Below are positions 38,131 through 47,519 of a stretch of DNA of 64,000 bases, one piece after another. The position numbers and the translations under genes were made by a program. The notes under the pieces were generated by a model. The model was not told where the DNA came from. It made no database searches and saw only the letters and a list, made by a program, of their open reading frames with translations. This DNA comes from Metapseudomonas boanensis. GTDB taxonomy: Bacteria > Pseudomonadota > Gammaproteobacteria > Pseudomonadales > Pseudomonadaceae. Positions within the stretch are counted from its first letter, which is position 1; the number at the start of each line of letters is the position of its first letter. The stretch covers positions 1-64,000 of the forward strand of contig NZ_JAGTIS010000018.1 of the NCBI RefSeq assembly GCF_018704125.1, in the 5' to 3' direction.

Positions 38131-38266
38131 CGTGGGACTACCTTGAGGAATAATCGACGTTGAATTCTAGTCGAGTGCGAGGCGCGCGGCAAAAGGCATA
38201 GCGATGGGCGTGGGCGTTTTGCCTGCGTGGCTGACGTATAATGCCCGGCTTGTTCCGGAGACCCCC

Positions 38267-40390
38267 ATGCTCGATCAGGCTCAGCGCATCCTCAAAGACG
38301 TATTTGGTTATGACGCTTTCCGCGGTAATCAGGCCGCGATCATCGAACGCGTCGCGTTGGGCAACGATGCCTTGGTGCTGATGCCGACCGGTGGTGGCAA
38401 GTCCCTCTGTTACCAGGTGCCGGCCTTGCTGCGCGAAGGTTTGGCGGTGGTGGTGTCGCCCCTGATTGCCTTGATGGACGACCAGGTTGCTACGCTTGAC
38501 GAGTTGGGGGTGGCAGCGGTGGCGCTCAACTCCACCTTGTCCGCCGACCAGCAGCGCGATATCGCCGATCGCATCCGCCGAGGCGAGATCAAACTGCTAT
38601 ACCTGGCGCCGGAACGCCTGGTGCAGCCCCGCATGCTGGCCTTCCTGCAACGCCTGGACATCGCTCTGTTTGCCATCGACGAGGCGCATTGCGTGTCCCA
38701 GTGGGGGCACGACTTCCGCCCGGAATACCTGCAGCTGGGCCAATTGGCCGAACTGTTCCCGAACGTACCGCGCATCGCGCTGACCGCCACGGCAGACATG
38801 CGCACGCGCGATGAGATCGTCCAGCGCCTGCACCTGCAGGATGCCGAGCGTTTCCTGTCCAGTTTCGACCGACCGAACATCTTCTACCGCATCGTCGGCA
38901 AGGATCAGCCGCGCAAGCAGTTGCTGGGCTTTCTCGCCGAGCGCCGTGGAGATGCGGGCATCGTATATTGCCTGTCGCGCAAGAAAGTGGACGAGGTCGC
39001 GGCCTTCCTGTCCGGGCAGGGCTACCCGGCGCTGCCGTATCACGCTGGCCTGTCCAACGACCTGCGTGCCAATCACCAGAAGCGCTTCCTTAATGAAGAA
39101 GGGCTGATCATGGTAGCGACCATCGCCTTCGGCATGGGGATCGACAAGCCCAACGTGCGCTTCGTCGCCCACCTCGACCTGCCGAAGTCCCTGGAAGCTT
39201 ACTACCAGGAAACCGGCCGGGCTGGCCGCGATGGCCTGCCAGCGGACGCCTGGATGGCGTATGGACTGCAGGATGTGCTGTTGCTCAAACAGATGCTGAG
39301 CAACTCCGAGGGCGATGAGCGCCATAAGCGTATCGAGCAGCATAAGCTCGATGCCATGTTGGCGCTGTGCGAGGAAACCCGTTGTCGCCGCCAGGTCCTG
39401 CTGGCCTATTTCGACGAGGAACTGCCGCAGCCATGCGGGCATTGCGACATCTGTGTCGATGGTGTGCAGACCTGGGATGCTACCGAACCTGCGCGCCAGG
39501 CGCTCTCGGCCATCTACCGTAGTGGGCAGCGTTACGGTGTTGGCCACCTGGTCGACCTGCTTCTGGGGCGTGACAACGAAAAGATCCGCAGCTCAGGGCA
39601 CCAGCATCTCTCTGTGTTCGGCATGGGCAAGGCGCTCTCTGAGGGGGAGTGGCGCACCTTGTTCCGCCAATTAGTGGCGCGCGGTTTGGCGGACGTCGAC
39701 CTGGAAGGCTTCGGTGGCTTGCGCCTGTCCGACTCCTGCCGGCCGCTGCTACGAGGGGAGGTGAATCTTGAACTGCGTCGTGACCTGGCTGCGAAAGCGC
39801 CGAAACCGGCCGCGAGCGCTGCCAGCCAATTGGTGCGTGGTGAGGAGCGCGAGCAGTGGGAAGCGCTTCGCACCCTGCGGCGCAAGCTGGCCGAGGAGCA
39901 CAGCGTACCGCCCTATGTGATCTTCCCAGATGCCACGTTGCTCGAGATGCTGCGCAGCCGACCGCGCAGCCTGTCCGAGATGGCGCGGGTGAGCGGGGTA
40001 GGGGCGCGCAAGCTGGAGCGCTACGGCGAGGCATTCCTCGAAGTGCTCAATGGTGCCGGCGAGCCGCCAAAGGCCGTAGCTGACCTGCGCCACGAGCTGA
40101 CCAGCCTGGCCCGCGCCGGCATGACACCGGCGCAGATCGCCCGTCAGTTGAACTGCACCGAGAAGAACGTTTACGGCCTACTGGCAGAGGCAATCAGCGA
40201 GCAACAGTTGAGCTTGGAACAGGCCCTCGACCTGCCGGAAGAGCTGCTGGGTGAAATCCAGGATACGTTCCTTGATGGTGAAGGTGAGTTGCCACCTGTG
40301 GCCGCGGTTGCAGAACTGTTCGCCGGCCGGGTACCCGAGGGCGTGCTGCACTGCGTACGCGCTGCGCTGCAGGCCGAGTTCGAGGTTTGA
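38267..40390 (+). CDS. recQ: ATP-dependent DNA helicase RecQ
   Basis: RecQ unwinds DNA 3' to 5' in recombination and replication-fork repair. The 707-residue protein has Walker A ([13 protein letters not shown], residues 40-52), the DEAH box in [20 protein letters not shown], helicase motif [15 protein letters not shown] and the RQC zinc cysteines (ETRCRRQ...QPCGHCDIC). An HRDC domain (about 535-610) and a C-terminal extension follow. The ATG at 38267 gives the family N-terminus [20 protein letters not shown]. Confidence 0.96.
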   Translation: MLDQAQRILKDVFGYDAFRGNQAAIIERVALGNDALVLMPTGGGKSLCYQVPALLREGLAVVVSPLIALMDDQVATLDELGVAAVALNSTLSADQQRDIADRIRRGEIKLLYLAPERLVQPRMLAFLQRLDIALFAIDEAHCVSQWGHDFRPEYLQLGQLAELFPNVPRIALTATADMRTRDEIVQRLHLQDAERFLSSFDRPNIFYRIVGKDQPRKQLLGFLAERRGDAGIVYCLSRKKVDEVAAFLSGQGYPALPYHAGLSNDLRANHQKRFLNEEGLIMVATIAFGMGIDKPNVRFVAHLDLPKSLEAYYQETGRAGRDGLPADAWMAYGLQDVLLLKQMLSNSEGDERHKRIEQHKLDAMLALCEETRCRRQVLLAYFDEELPQPCGHCDICVDGVQTWDATEPARQALSAIYRSGQRYGVGHLVDLLLGRDNEKIRSSGHQHLSVFGMGKALSEGEWRTLFRQLVARGLADVDLEGFGGLRLSDSCRPLLRGEVNLELRRDLAAKAPKPAASAASQLVRGEEREQWEALRTLRRKLAEEHSVPPYVIFPDATLLEMLRSRPRSLSEMARVSGVGARKLERYGEAFLEVLNGAGEPPKAVADLRHELTSLARAGMTPAQIARQLNCTEKNVYGLLAEAISEQQLSLEQALDLPEELLGEIQDTFLDGEGELPPVAAVAELFAGRVPEGVLHCVRAALQAEFEV

Positions 40391-40608
40391 CGGCGCAGCC
40401 GCTTCTCAAAACCGCCTGGCTGCTCCTTCTAACCGACCGTGCGCTCTATGAGGGCAAGGCCTTCGGTCGAAACCGGGTCGTGGCGTAGCCGATCGTTTCT
40501 GTGAAGCCCCGCGGCGAAAGGGTAAATCGAGTCGCCATCGAGCTCCGTTGAAGATCATTAGTTTGATGTGGCCGGGGCGGGGGGCTTGCCGGCGATCTGA
40601 GGCTATGA

Positions 40609-40627
40609 TTAGCTGGCTAATAATTAG
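40609..40627. promoter_or_regulatory. overlapping palindromes, probable MarR operator
   Basis: TTAGC-TG-GCTAA (40609-40620) and CTAAT-A-ATTAG (40617-40627) overlap by four bases, 24 bases before the MarR start. AT-rich inverted repeats here are typical of SlyA/MarR self-repression sites. The remaining gap 40391-40608 shows no gene. Confidence 0.6.
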
Positions 40628-40650
40628 ATAAAGCAGTTTGAGCCATTTCA

Positions 40651-41085
40651 ATGTCGTACCCAGATCAACACCGTTTTGCCATGCAGCTCGCGCAAATGTC
40701 CCGAGCTTGGCGTGCCGAGCTGGATCGCCGGCTCGCTGGCTTGGGCCTTTCCCAGGCACGCTGGCTGGTGCTTTTGCACCTTGCACGTTTCGAAGAGCTG
40801 CCAACCCAGCGTGAATTGGCCAAGAGCGTAGGCGTCGAGGGGCCAACGCTGGCGCGCTTGCTCGACAGCCTTGAGGCGCAAGGTCTGGTGCAGCGCATGG
40901 CCGTCGCCGAGGATCGGCGCGCAAAGAAAATTGCCCTCTGCCCGCCGGCCCGTCCCCTGATCGAGAAGCTCGAGACGATATCCAGCCAGCTTCGCCAGGA
41001 ACTCTTCGACGGTATCGACGAAGAGGAACTGCGACGCTGCCAGCAAGTTCACGCACGGATACTGGCCAACCTGGAAAACCTCTGA
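40651..41085 (+). CDS. MarR/SlyA-family transcriptional regulator
   Basis: The 144-residue winged-helix protein includes LGLSQARWLVLLHLARFEELPTQ and the recognition segment SVGVEGPTLARLLDSLEAQGLVQR, followed by the wing AVAEDRRAKKIALC. This is SlyA-type. Its stop overlaps the start of an efflux MFS gene (TGATG), so regulator and pump are one unit, presumably induced when a ligand releases it from the upstream palindromes. It resembles P. aeruginosa PA3341 by neighbourhood. Confidence 0.9.
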   Translation: MSYPDQHRFAMQLAQMSRAWRAELDRRLAGLGLSQARWLVLLHLARFEELPTQRELAKSVGVEGPTLARLLDSLEAQGLVQRMAVAEDRRAKKIALCPPARPLIEKLETISSQLRQELFDGIDEEELRRCQQVHARILANLENL

Positions 41086-42497
41086 TGGGGCAGGACCTGG
41101 AGGCCCTGCGCGGGCGTTTCGGCGCGCGGTATCCGCAGTGGTTGCTAGGCCTCCTGATGCTGGGCAGCATGGCGATGATCCTCGCCTCGACCAGCATCAA
41201 TGTGGCATTGCCGGCGATCATGGATGACTTTTCCATTGGTCGACCGCTTGCGCAGTGGCTGTCCACCGGGTTCCTCGCGGCCATGACCAGCGGATTGCTC
41301 CTCGCTGCCTGGAGTCAGGCGCGGCTGGGGGCGCGGCGTACCGTGCAACTTGGCCTCGGAGTATTCGGCCTGGCTTCCCTGCTGGCCCTGGTGGCCACGT
41401 CCGCGTGGCAGCTGATTGCGCTGCGTATCGTCATGGGGGCCTGCGCAGGCATCATCCAACCATTGGCGATGGTGCTCATCTTCCGCGTTTACTCGGAAGG
41501 CGGCCGCGGCATGGCGCTCGGACTCTATGGCCTTGGCATCATGATGGCGCCAACGCTGGGGCCTACCATCGGCGGCTATCTGATTGATCACTTCGGCTGG
41601 GGTGCGGTGTTCTGGTTGCCGCTGCCGCTTTGTCTGTCGGCATTGGTCGGCGCGCAGTGGCTGATGCCCAGTGACCGAAACCGGCAAACTCCGGGCGTTG
41701 ACCTGTGGGCGTTTGCCCTGCTGACTATCTCGGTGTTCGCACTGCTCGGCGCCTTGGCCGAGGCGCAGCGATTTGGCTGGCTGGCGCTTGACGCATGGCT
41801 GCCAGGCATGATCGGCCTGCTCTGTGGCGGGGCATTCCTGCATCGCAGTCGTGCCAGCAGCCGGCCGCTGCTGCCGCTACAACTATGGCGCCATGCGGCG
41901 TTTCGCAATGCGAGTTGGGTGGCGTTGGTGCTGGGCCTTGGCCTCTATGGCTCGACGTACCTGATCCCGCTTTTCCTGCAGACGGTGGAAGGTTACAGCG
42001 CTGGCGAGGCTGGCTTGTTGCTGTTGCCGACCGGAGTGGTGCTGGGGCTGGCCTCGTTCCTGGGCGGCTGGCTGAGCGACCGGCTATCTGCAGCGGTGTT
42101 GCTGGCCGTTGGGCTCCTGGTGTTTGCTCTATCGTCGGCGGCCCTTGGCGCGGCTGGGACAGGTTCATCGTTCCTGGTCCTGTGCTTTTGGGCGTGCGTT
42201 GGAAGGGTCGGGCTTGGTCTGCTGCTGCCGGCGCTGAGCACCGGCTCCCTCGACATACTGAGCCCACAGGAGCTGGCGCTTGGGGCCGGCACCATTACCT
42301 TCGTGCGCCAGTTGGGCGGTGCCTTTGGCGTCAACCTGCTGACGTTTTTCCTTGAGTGGCGGCATCTTGCTGCGGGTGGTGATTCGGCCGCCGAAGCCCA
42401 GGCCTTCGAGCAGTGTTTCTGGCTTGTCGGCATCCTCTTCATGTCGGCTGTCATTCCCGCTTGGGGCGTGCGGGCAGCCAAGCATCGAAACCGTTGA
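41085..42497 (+). CDS. DHA2-family drug-efflux MFS transporter
   Basis: The 470-residue protein has about 14 hydrophobic segments and starts with STSINVALPAIMDDFSIGR, the TM1 motif of EmrB/QacA-type 14-TM pumps, with motif C-like GLGIMMAPTLGPTIGGYL in TM5. It is translated with the MarR gene through an overlapping stop/start. No membrane-fusion partner gene is adjacent. The substrate is unknown. The following 260 bases (42498-42757) hold the promoter of the fimV-like gene. Confidence 0.9.
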   Translation: MGQDLEALRGRFGARYPQWLLGLLMLGSMAMILASTSINVALPAIMDDFSIGRPLAQWLSTGFLAAMTSGLLLAAWSQARLGARRTVQLGLGVFGLASLLALVATSAWQLIALRIVMGACAGIIQPLAMVLIFRVYSEGGRGMALGLYGLGIMMAPTLGPTIGGYLIDHFGWGAVFWLPLPLCLSALVGAQWLMPSDRNRQTPGVDLWAFALLTISVFALLGALAEAQRFGWLALDAWLPGMIGLLCGGAFLHRSRASSRPLLPLQLWRHAAFRNASWVALVLGLGLYGSTYLIPLFLQTVEGYSAGEAGLLLLPTGVVLGLASFLGGWLSDRLSAAVLLAVGLLVFALSSAALGAAGTGSSFLVLCFWACVGRVGLGLLLPALSTGSLDILSPQELALGAGTITFVRQLGGAFGVNLLTFFLEWRHLAAGGDSAAEAQAFEQCFWLVGILFMSAVIPAWGVRAAKHRNR

Positions 42498-42757
42498 TGC
42501 AGGTCATGCACATCGTCGGTTTGTAGCGCTTTTCCGACGAATGAGGCGTAAAATTTCGAACGTATTTGTGGCCAGCTGCCATTATTTGGGCGTCGAGTAA
42601 GGAAAGCCCTCAATAAACAGCTGGAAAGTGGGATGAATAAGGAGCATTCGCCCGCTATCATTGTTGTTTCAGGGTCATGAACTCCATATCACTCGAGGAT
42701 GCCCGGGCAGGGGCTGGAGTGACCAGAAAAACGGAGTTGCATGGCCGGGGAGGATGC

Positions 42758-44872
42758 ATGGCTAGGGTTCATAAGCTCCTGTTGACGCTCGCTTCAGGTT
42801 CCGCGCTCTATTCCGGCCTGGTTCCGGCGCTTGGTTTAGGCGAGATCTCCCTCCATTCGGCCCTGAATCAGCCTCTCGATGCAGAAATCGAGTTGCTTGA
42901 GGTCGGCGACCTGAACGATAGCGATGTCAGGATCAGCCTGGCGTCCGCCGATGCCTTCGAACGCGCTGGTGTCGATCGTTTCCTGTTCCTGAACGACCTG
43001 CGCTTCAGTCCGATCATTCGCGGTTCCGGCAGCCATATCCGCGTGGTTTCGAGCAAGCCGGTCCGTGAGCCCTATCTGAATTTCATCATCGAGGTGGTTC
43101 GTCCGAACGGCCGCCTGCTTCGTGAGTACACTTTGTTGTTGGACCCGCCTGCGTCATCTGCCTATGTCGCACAGGCGTCTACACAATACACCCGCTACAC
43201 GCAGGTTGAGCCGACTGATTCGAAGATCCCGGCTCCCCAATCCAAGGCGCCTCCTCCTGCCAATCAGGGCACTCGCTATGAGGTTGCGCGTGGGGACAGT
43301 CTATGGACCATCGCTCGCAGTGTGAGCGCCGGAAGCTCCTTGCCCCTGCAGCAGATGATGGATGGGATCGTTGCCTTGAACCCGCAGGCGTTCGCCGGAG
43401 GCGATATCAATCGTCTGAAAGTAGGGCAGTCGTTGCTGTTGCCCGACGCCGCAGTTACAAACCAGCCAGCAGTTGCTGTGCAGGCTGAGCCTTCGCAGTC
43501 CGTTCCGAGCGCCAAACCGTCAGCGGAACAAGCTGCGCCTCCGGTTGCGATCCTCGAAACCCAGCAGCGGATGGATTCTGCCCTCGCCCAGGGCGAGGCC
43601 GAACGGCAGCAGTTACGCCAGGACATTGCTGAACTGCACGCAAGGATGGAGACCCTGCAGGAGCGACTTCGCAGTAGTGATCAGCAGATTGTCGAGTTGC
43701 AGGCCCAGGTACAGCGAGCCGAGTCGGTCGCAGCAGCACCGGTCGACGAACCATCGAGTCCTGTTCAGAACCCGATTGCGGTGATTGCTCCCCCTGCGCA
43801 AGCTGCAACAGCAGCGCACCTTTCCGAGCAGCCGGCTTCCCACATCAGCCCATTCTGGTGGGTGACCATGGTCGCGGGCCTGATGACGCTGTTTTTGCTG
43901 GACTGGGTGCTGTTGCGCCGCTCTCGTCGCGCAGGCGCTCAACTGGGTATCGAGCCCAGCGAGGCGAAGGACATTGTGCGACCGCGTCTGCATGAAGTGC
44001 CGACCGTCGAACCAGCGCAGCCCAAGCCGGTACCTGCGGTTGCCAAGGCACCCGTATCCCTGCGTATCGTTCCGGCACCCGCTGCCTTGGGTGGCGACGA
44101 TGCGCTGGAAGGGGCCAACATCTACTTTGCCTTTGGACGCTTCAAGGAAGCACTGGAGGTACTGCGTCCGGCCATTGCCCGCGACCCTCAGCGTCTCGAG
44201 TTGCGTTATCGATTGCTTGAAGTGCTGGCCGAGCTGCGTGACCCGGTTGCATTCGCCTCCGAGGAAGCCGCATTGCGTGATCTTTCATGTGATGAGAATC
44301 GGGTTGCCAATATTCGTGGGCGCCTGGTGGAACTTGGCGCGGCGGAACAGGGCAAGGTCGTCGAGGAACCCCAGTTTGTCCTGGACGCCGAGGCACCTGC
44401 GTCGGCAGAGGTCAGCAACGAGGCCATGGGCGACCTGCTATCCGATTTCGATGGATATCCGTTGGATGCTGACTGGGATTCCGTCAGCCCGTTCAAGACT
44501 GCCGAGCCCAAGCGCAAGGCAGTCGCGCAGTCTGCACCGCTGGAGCCCATCTCCGGAAATCTCCAAGAGCTGCCAGAAGTCTACGAGTTGACCTTGGAAA
44601 AGGACACCTTGAGCCCGTTCGGCGAGCTGGATGCGCTGTCGGAGCCCGATGGGTTGGACGAGTTGACTGATCCGTTCAGGAGTCCGTTGCCAGACCTGGA
44701 TCTGGACCAGCTCGATGCTCGGCAGGAAAACATCATCAAGCTGAACCTCGCGCTGGCCTATATCGAACAAGGGAATATCGAGGCGGCTTGCAACATCCTC
44801 AACGAAGTTATCAGCGAGGGCGACGATCAGCAGAAGCAGGAGGCTCGTGATCTACTCGCTCAGATTGCCTGA
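42758..44872 (+). CDS. FimV-like peptidoglycan-associated protein
   Basis: The 704-residue product has a signal peptide, a FimV N-terminal domain (LGEISLHSALNQPLDAEIELL), a LysM peptidoglycan-binding domain (about 175-230, YEVARGDSLWTIARSV) and a coiled coil (about 265-325). A single membrane segment (about 365-383) precedes an acidic cytoplasmic part ending in a TPR-type FimV C-terminal domain (NIIKLNLALAYIEQGNIEAACNILNEV). It is shorter than FimV itself and matches the second fimV-like gene of P. aeruginosa (PA3340) by neighbourhood. The start has GGGGAGG upstream. A role in polar organisation or pili is inferred. Confidence 0.88.
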   Translation: MARVHKLLLTLASGSALYSGLVPALGLGEISLHSALNQPLDAEIELLEVGDLNDSDVRISLASADAFERAGVDRFLFLNDLRFSPIIRGSGSHIRVVSSKPVREPYLNFIIEVVRPNGRLLREYTLLLDPPASSAYVAQASTQYTRYTQVEPTDSKIPAPQSKAPPPANQGTRYEVARGDSLWTIARSVSAGSSLPLQQMMDGIVALNPQAFAGGDINRLKVGQSLLLPDAAVTNQPAVAVQAEPSQSVPSAKPSAEQAAPPVAILETQQRMDSALAQGEAERQQLRQDIAELHARMETLQERLRSSDQQIVELQAQVQRAESVAAAPVDEPSSPVQNPIAVIAPPAQAATAAHLSEQPASHISPFWWVTMVAGLMTLFLLDWVLLRRSRRAGAQLGIEPSEAKDIVRPRLHEVPTVEPAQPKPVPAVAKAPVSLRIVPAPAALGGDDALEGANIYFAFGRFKEALEVLRPAIARDPQRLELRYRLLEVLAELRDPVAFASEEAALRDLSCDENRVANIRGRLVELGAAEQGKVVEEPQFVLDAEAPASAEVSNEAMGDLLSDFDGYPLDADWDSVSPFKTAEPKRKAVAQSAPLEPISGNLQELPEVYELTLEKDTLSPFGELDALSEPDGLDELTDPFRSPLPDLDLDQLDARQENIIKLNLALAYIEQGNIEAACNILNEVISEGDDQQKQEARDLLAQIA

Positions 44873-44893
44873 CGCAATTAGCTAGAACAGAAG

Positions 44894-44918
44894 ACCCGGA
44901 CTCTCGTCCGGGTTTTTT
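44894..44918 (+). terminator. rho-independent terminator of the fimV-like gene
   Basis: ACCCGGAC-TCTC-GTCCGGGT followed by T6, 22 bases after the stop. An unambiguous intrinsic terminator. Confidence 0.92.
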
Positions 44919-45254
44919 GTTTTTCAGCCAAGGTTCAGCGATGGCGCATACGGATGTTGCGACCCAGCAAGATACCAAGGTGGCCCGGGCTTCGTTTCGG
45001 GAGACGCCGTTCCTCCCTCCAAGGTATTCCTCCGGGATAGGTGGGCTCTGAGCCGGAGAAGCTGTGCTTCGCCCTTTTGGACTTCGCGTTGATCGGCGCC
45101 AATCTACCCGGCACCCCTGCCGTGCCCGTATAAGCACCCATCGCTCGGTGACTGGGTCACACCCCACCACGCAACGCAGATAGATGCAAAAAAAAGGTTC
45201 ATCGCGGAATCTGGGGGAGATGCGAGTTGACAGCCGGATAGCCGGTACTCTCTC
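44919..45254. other. non-coding or decayed region, no supported gene
   Basis: About 330 bases with no convincing start plus ribosome site. A minus-strand frame around 44935-45141 encodes a basic peptide ending GILLGRNIRMRHR, but it lacks a clear start context and I do not trust it. Together with the hairpin and the transposase fragment beyond it, the stretch looks like insertion-site debris. Confidence 0.4.
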
Positions 45255-45311
45255 TGTAGGAGCCAGCTTGCTGGCGAACATGCGCCATTCGCCAGCAAGC
45301 TGGCTCCTACA
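45255..45311. repeat. 24-bp perfect inverted repeat (REP-type hairpin)
   Basis: Arms at 45255-45278 and 45288-45311 are exact reverse complements, starting TGTAGGAGCCAGC and ending in GGCTCCTACA, with a 9-base loop. The TGTAGGAGC...GCGAA type is a common extragenic repeat in Pseudomonas. It is a different family from the GCGAATGAATTCGC elements in this window. Confidence 0.85.
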
Positions 45312-45344
45312 AGGTTTCGTGCGCCTTCGATGTGTCACTCCGCC

Positions 45345-45682
45345 CGACAAGTCCGCCAAGGAGGTGTTGCAAGCTGCTTTCCGGGGAAGGCGGGAAGCCG
45401 GCGCCAGACAGTCGATCCGCTCGGATACGCGTCCGCAGTACCGGCAGTCGACGCGACGCACCGGCAGTTGCAGCAGGACGCGCTGATCCTGCAGGTCACG
45501 ATCCCGCACCTGGCGGATGTGCTGCTGCTCATGGATCAACAGGTTGGGTTTGGCACGCTGCTGCAAATCGGGAAGCGCTCGGTTTGCAGTTCAAGACTGA
45601 TCAGCAGGGTGTCGTGAGTGGATTGGCGACAGACGACGACCTCGTAGCCTGGCCAGAAAGCGGCAAGATCAATAGGATGCAC
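45345..45682 (-). pseudogene. remnant of ISL3-family transposase N-terminus
   Basis: On the minus strand from GTG 45682 the reading is HPIDLAAFWPGYEVVVCRQ, then a shift of frame near 45590, then KPNLLIHEQQHIRQVRDRDL and RVDCRYCGRVSERID. The cysteine pairs and RDRDLQDQRVLLQLPVRRVDC segment resemble the zinc-binding N-terminus of ISL3 transposases. The similarity ends after about 110 codons and the catalytic core is absent. No flanking terminal repeats or target duplications are evident. It is an old, broken insertion sequence. Confidence 0.6.
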
Positions 45683-45781
45683 GGTGGCAGCAGGGGGTGG
45701 GGGTTGGGATGTTTGGCGATTGCCAATTTACCCACTTCCCCGACTGTCAACTCGCTCTTCCCCCAGATTTTGCGAAGAACC

Positions 45782-45807
45782 AAAAAAAAGCCCGCCGGTG
45801 GGCGGGC
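45782..45807 (-). terminator. rho-independent terminator of the aau operon
   Basis: GCCCGCC (45790-45796) and GGCGGGC (45801-45807) form the stem. On the minus strand it is followed by eight T (45789-45782). It lies 25 bases after the cytochrome c stop. Confidence 0.9.
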
Positions 45808-45832
45808 ACGAAGCCGTCAGGCTAAAAAATAA

Positions 45833-46354
45833 CTATTCGCTCAGGCCGTCCTCGATGGCGATACCTTGTTCACGCATCCTGGCAATCAGCCCCGCCCGTG
45901 TCTGTGGCAGGTTGAGCATCGCCTCGTGCCGCACCGCAGCCACTTCGGCTTCGGTGTATGGCTGGTATTGTTCCGGCGTGCTCTTGCCGGCCATTCCGTC
46001 CTTGCGCATCAGCCAGTTGAGCAGATCGGCCAGTTGGGCATCGTTCAGTGCTGACTGGGACATGCCCGGCACCCGTACGAGGAATTCCCGACCGCCTTCT
46101 ACCTTGAGGAAGTTGCCAACGAAGTCCTTCATGCGAGGCGTGTCGTTGGCCCTGGAACCCTGGCCGTCACTCAAGTGGCAACCGGCACATTGCAATTGGT
46201 AGTTCACCGGCGTGCTGTAGCCAGCCGCAGCGATGGGCTTTTGCAGCGCTTCGTTGCCCGGGGCGTGCTTCTGCGCTGGATCAGGGATGGCGCGGGCCTG
46301 CGCCAATGGGGCTGCCATGGCGCACATTAGTCCGGCAATCAACAGGTATCGCAT
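45833..46354 (-). CDS. periplasmic c-type cytochrome of the amine dehydrogenase operon
   Basis: The 173-residue protein has a signal peptide (MRYLLIAGLMCAMAAPLAQARA) and a single heme site CAGCH in NYQLQCAGCHLSDGQG. A late MSQSALND segment may supply the axial Met. It lies 17 bases after the TTQ-subunit gene and ends the operon at a strong terminator. The likely role is to take electrons from the amine dehydrogenase, the job done by azurin or amicyanin elsewhere. With one heme and this length it cannot be a MauG-type di-heme maturation enzyme. Confidence 0.87.
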   Translation of the reverse strand: MRYLLIAGLMCAMAAPLAQARAIPDPAQKHAPGNEALQKPIAAAGYSTPVNYQLQCAGCHLSDGQGSRANDTPRMKDFVGNFLKVEGGREFLVRVPGMSQSALNDAQLADLLNWLMRKDGMAGKSTPEQYQPYTEAEVAAVRHEAMLNLPQTRAGLIARMREQGIAIEDGLSE

Positions 46355-46371
46355 GGCAGCGCTCCCTCGCC

Positions 46372-46893
46372 TCAGACCGCGACGCCGCGGATCACCGAGA
46401 CGGTGCAGTGATAGATGTGTGACTTGGCCGCCAGGCACCAGTTCACGTCGTTGTTGTTGAACGGACGGTACGCCGGCTCCTCGCTGTCGTTCCGGGTGCA
46501 AGCGCACTGGGCGCAGCTGTGCTTACCGCAGCAGTCGTTGTAGGCAATGATGTAGTCCTTGCCGTCGGCCGGGTTGCGGCAGGTGCCGATCCAAGTCACC
46601 TGGGACACCTCGGTGCCGGGCGGGCAGGAGGTCACAGTGCCGCCGCAGCAGCTGCACAGAAAACCATCGATGGAGCAGTAGCGCCAATAGTCGCAGCTAT
46701 TCGGGTCACCCGGGTCGCCGGCTTTGGGCGCCTCGGCGGCCAGTGCCTTGCCCGTGCGGTCGATCGGCAGCAGCACCGGCAGCGCGGCGCCGGCCACCAT
46801 CAGCGAGCCCAGGCGGGCCAGCAGCTTGCGTCGCGAAGTGGTATCGGCGACGTGGCGCGTGGAGCGCTCGAACAGGAGGTCTAGCAGTTTCAT
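46372..46893 (-). CDS. aauA: aromatic amine dehydrogenase small (TTQ) subunit
   Basis: The light chain carries tryptophan tryptophylquinone. The 173-residue precursor has a twin-arginine signal (SRRKLLARLGS) and a Cys-rich mature part (CDYWRYC, CSCCGG, NDCCGKHSCAQC) for the six disulfides. Trp101 (VTWIGTC) and Trp152 (VNWCLA) are 51 apart, as in AADH (Trp109/Trp160) and methylamine dehydrogenase (57/108). Asp120 and Thr164 fall at the places of AADH catalytic residues Asp128 and Thr172. These spacings make an active enzyme likely. It is fourth in the operon aauB-E-D-A-cytochrome. Confidence 0.93.
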   Translation of the reverse strand: MKLLDLLFERSTRHVADTTSRRKLLARLGSLMVAGAALPVLLPIDRTGKALAAEAPKAGDPGDPNSCDYWRYCSIDGFLCSCCGGTVTSCPPGTEVSQVTWIGTCRNPADGKDYIIAYNDCCGKHSCAQCACTRNDSEEPAYRPFNNNDVNWCLAAKSHIYHCTVSVIRGVAV

Positions 46894-46907
46894 GGGGGTC
46901 TCCCTTC

Positions 46908-47516
46908 TTATTGGTGGGCGCTGTGCGAGTGCGCGTGGTTGTGCAGGTACTGTTGCAGGGTGGCGCTGCCCAGGTGCTCGGTCTCGAACAGACTGTCGAG
47001 GTGCTCGCGCGAGTTGACCAGACCCTTGGCGCGAAGCACGCCGCCTTTGTCGATCAGTGCGGCGTAGGGCAGCTTGCCGATCTGGTAGGTCATGCCCACT
47101 TCCGGCCCGACTACATAGGTGACGTCTTCCAGCTTGTGCTCGCGGATCAGCGCCTGCTGGGCATCCATGTCGCCATCGCTGACGTAGACCACGTCGAGGC
47201 GGTCGGCCTGCTCCTTGGCGATGGCTTTGATGGCTGGCAACAGGGATTTGCAGATGGGGCAGGTGGGCGAGAGGAAGAACAGCAGCTGGCCCTTCTCGCC
47301 GGCATAGCCGAAGTTCACTGGGCGGCCGTTACGGTCGGCAGCGGTTACCCTGGGTGCGGCTTCGTTGACCGAGACGCCCTTGTCCATCATCAGTGCACCC
47401 GCTGGGGCAAGGCGTGCATGGAGTACGCCGATCTGGCGAACCAGGCCCATCACGGCGAAGGCCAGGGCAATCAAGAGGCACCACAGCAGAATGTTGGAGA
47501 CGATCAAGCCTTCCAT
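46908..47516 (-). CDS. aauD: MauD/AauD-type thioredoxin-like maturation protein
   Basis: The 202-residue membrane-anchored thioredoxin-fold protein has one N-terminal helix (about 8-26) and the redox motif CPIC in FFLSPTCPICKSLLPA. MauD proteins are needed for disulfide formation or stability of the TTQ small subunit. A His-rich tail (HNHAHSHSAHQ) is present. It starts three bases after aauE and lies directly before aauA. Confidence 0.9.
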   Translation of the reverse strand: MEGLIVSNILLWCLLIALAFAVMGLVRQIGVLHARLAPAGALMMDKGVSVNEAAPRVTAADRNGRPVNFGYAGEKGQLLFFLSPTCPICKSLLPAIKAIAKEQADRLDVVYVSDGDMDAQQALIREHKLEDVTYVVGPEVGMTYQIGKLPYAALIDKGGVLRAKGLVNSREHLDSLFETEHLGSATLQQYLHNHAHSHSAHQ

Positions 47517-47519
47517 ATT

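Noticed and set aside
44935-45141. 68-codon minus-strand frame ending GILLGRNIRMRHR
   Set aside because: No convincing start or ribosome site, and it lies in a scarred region; kept only as a remark.
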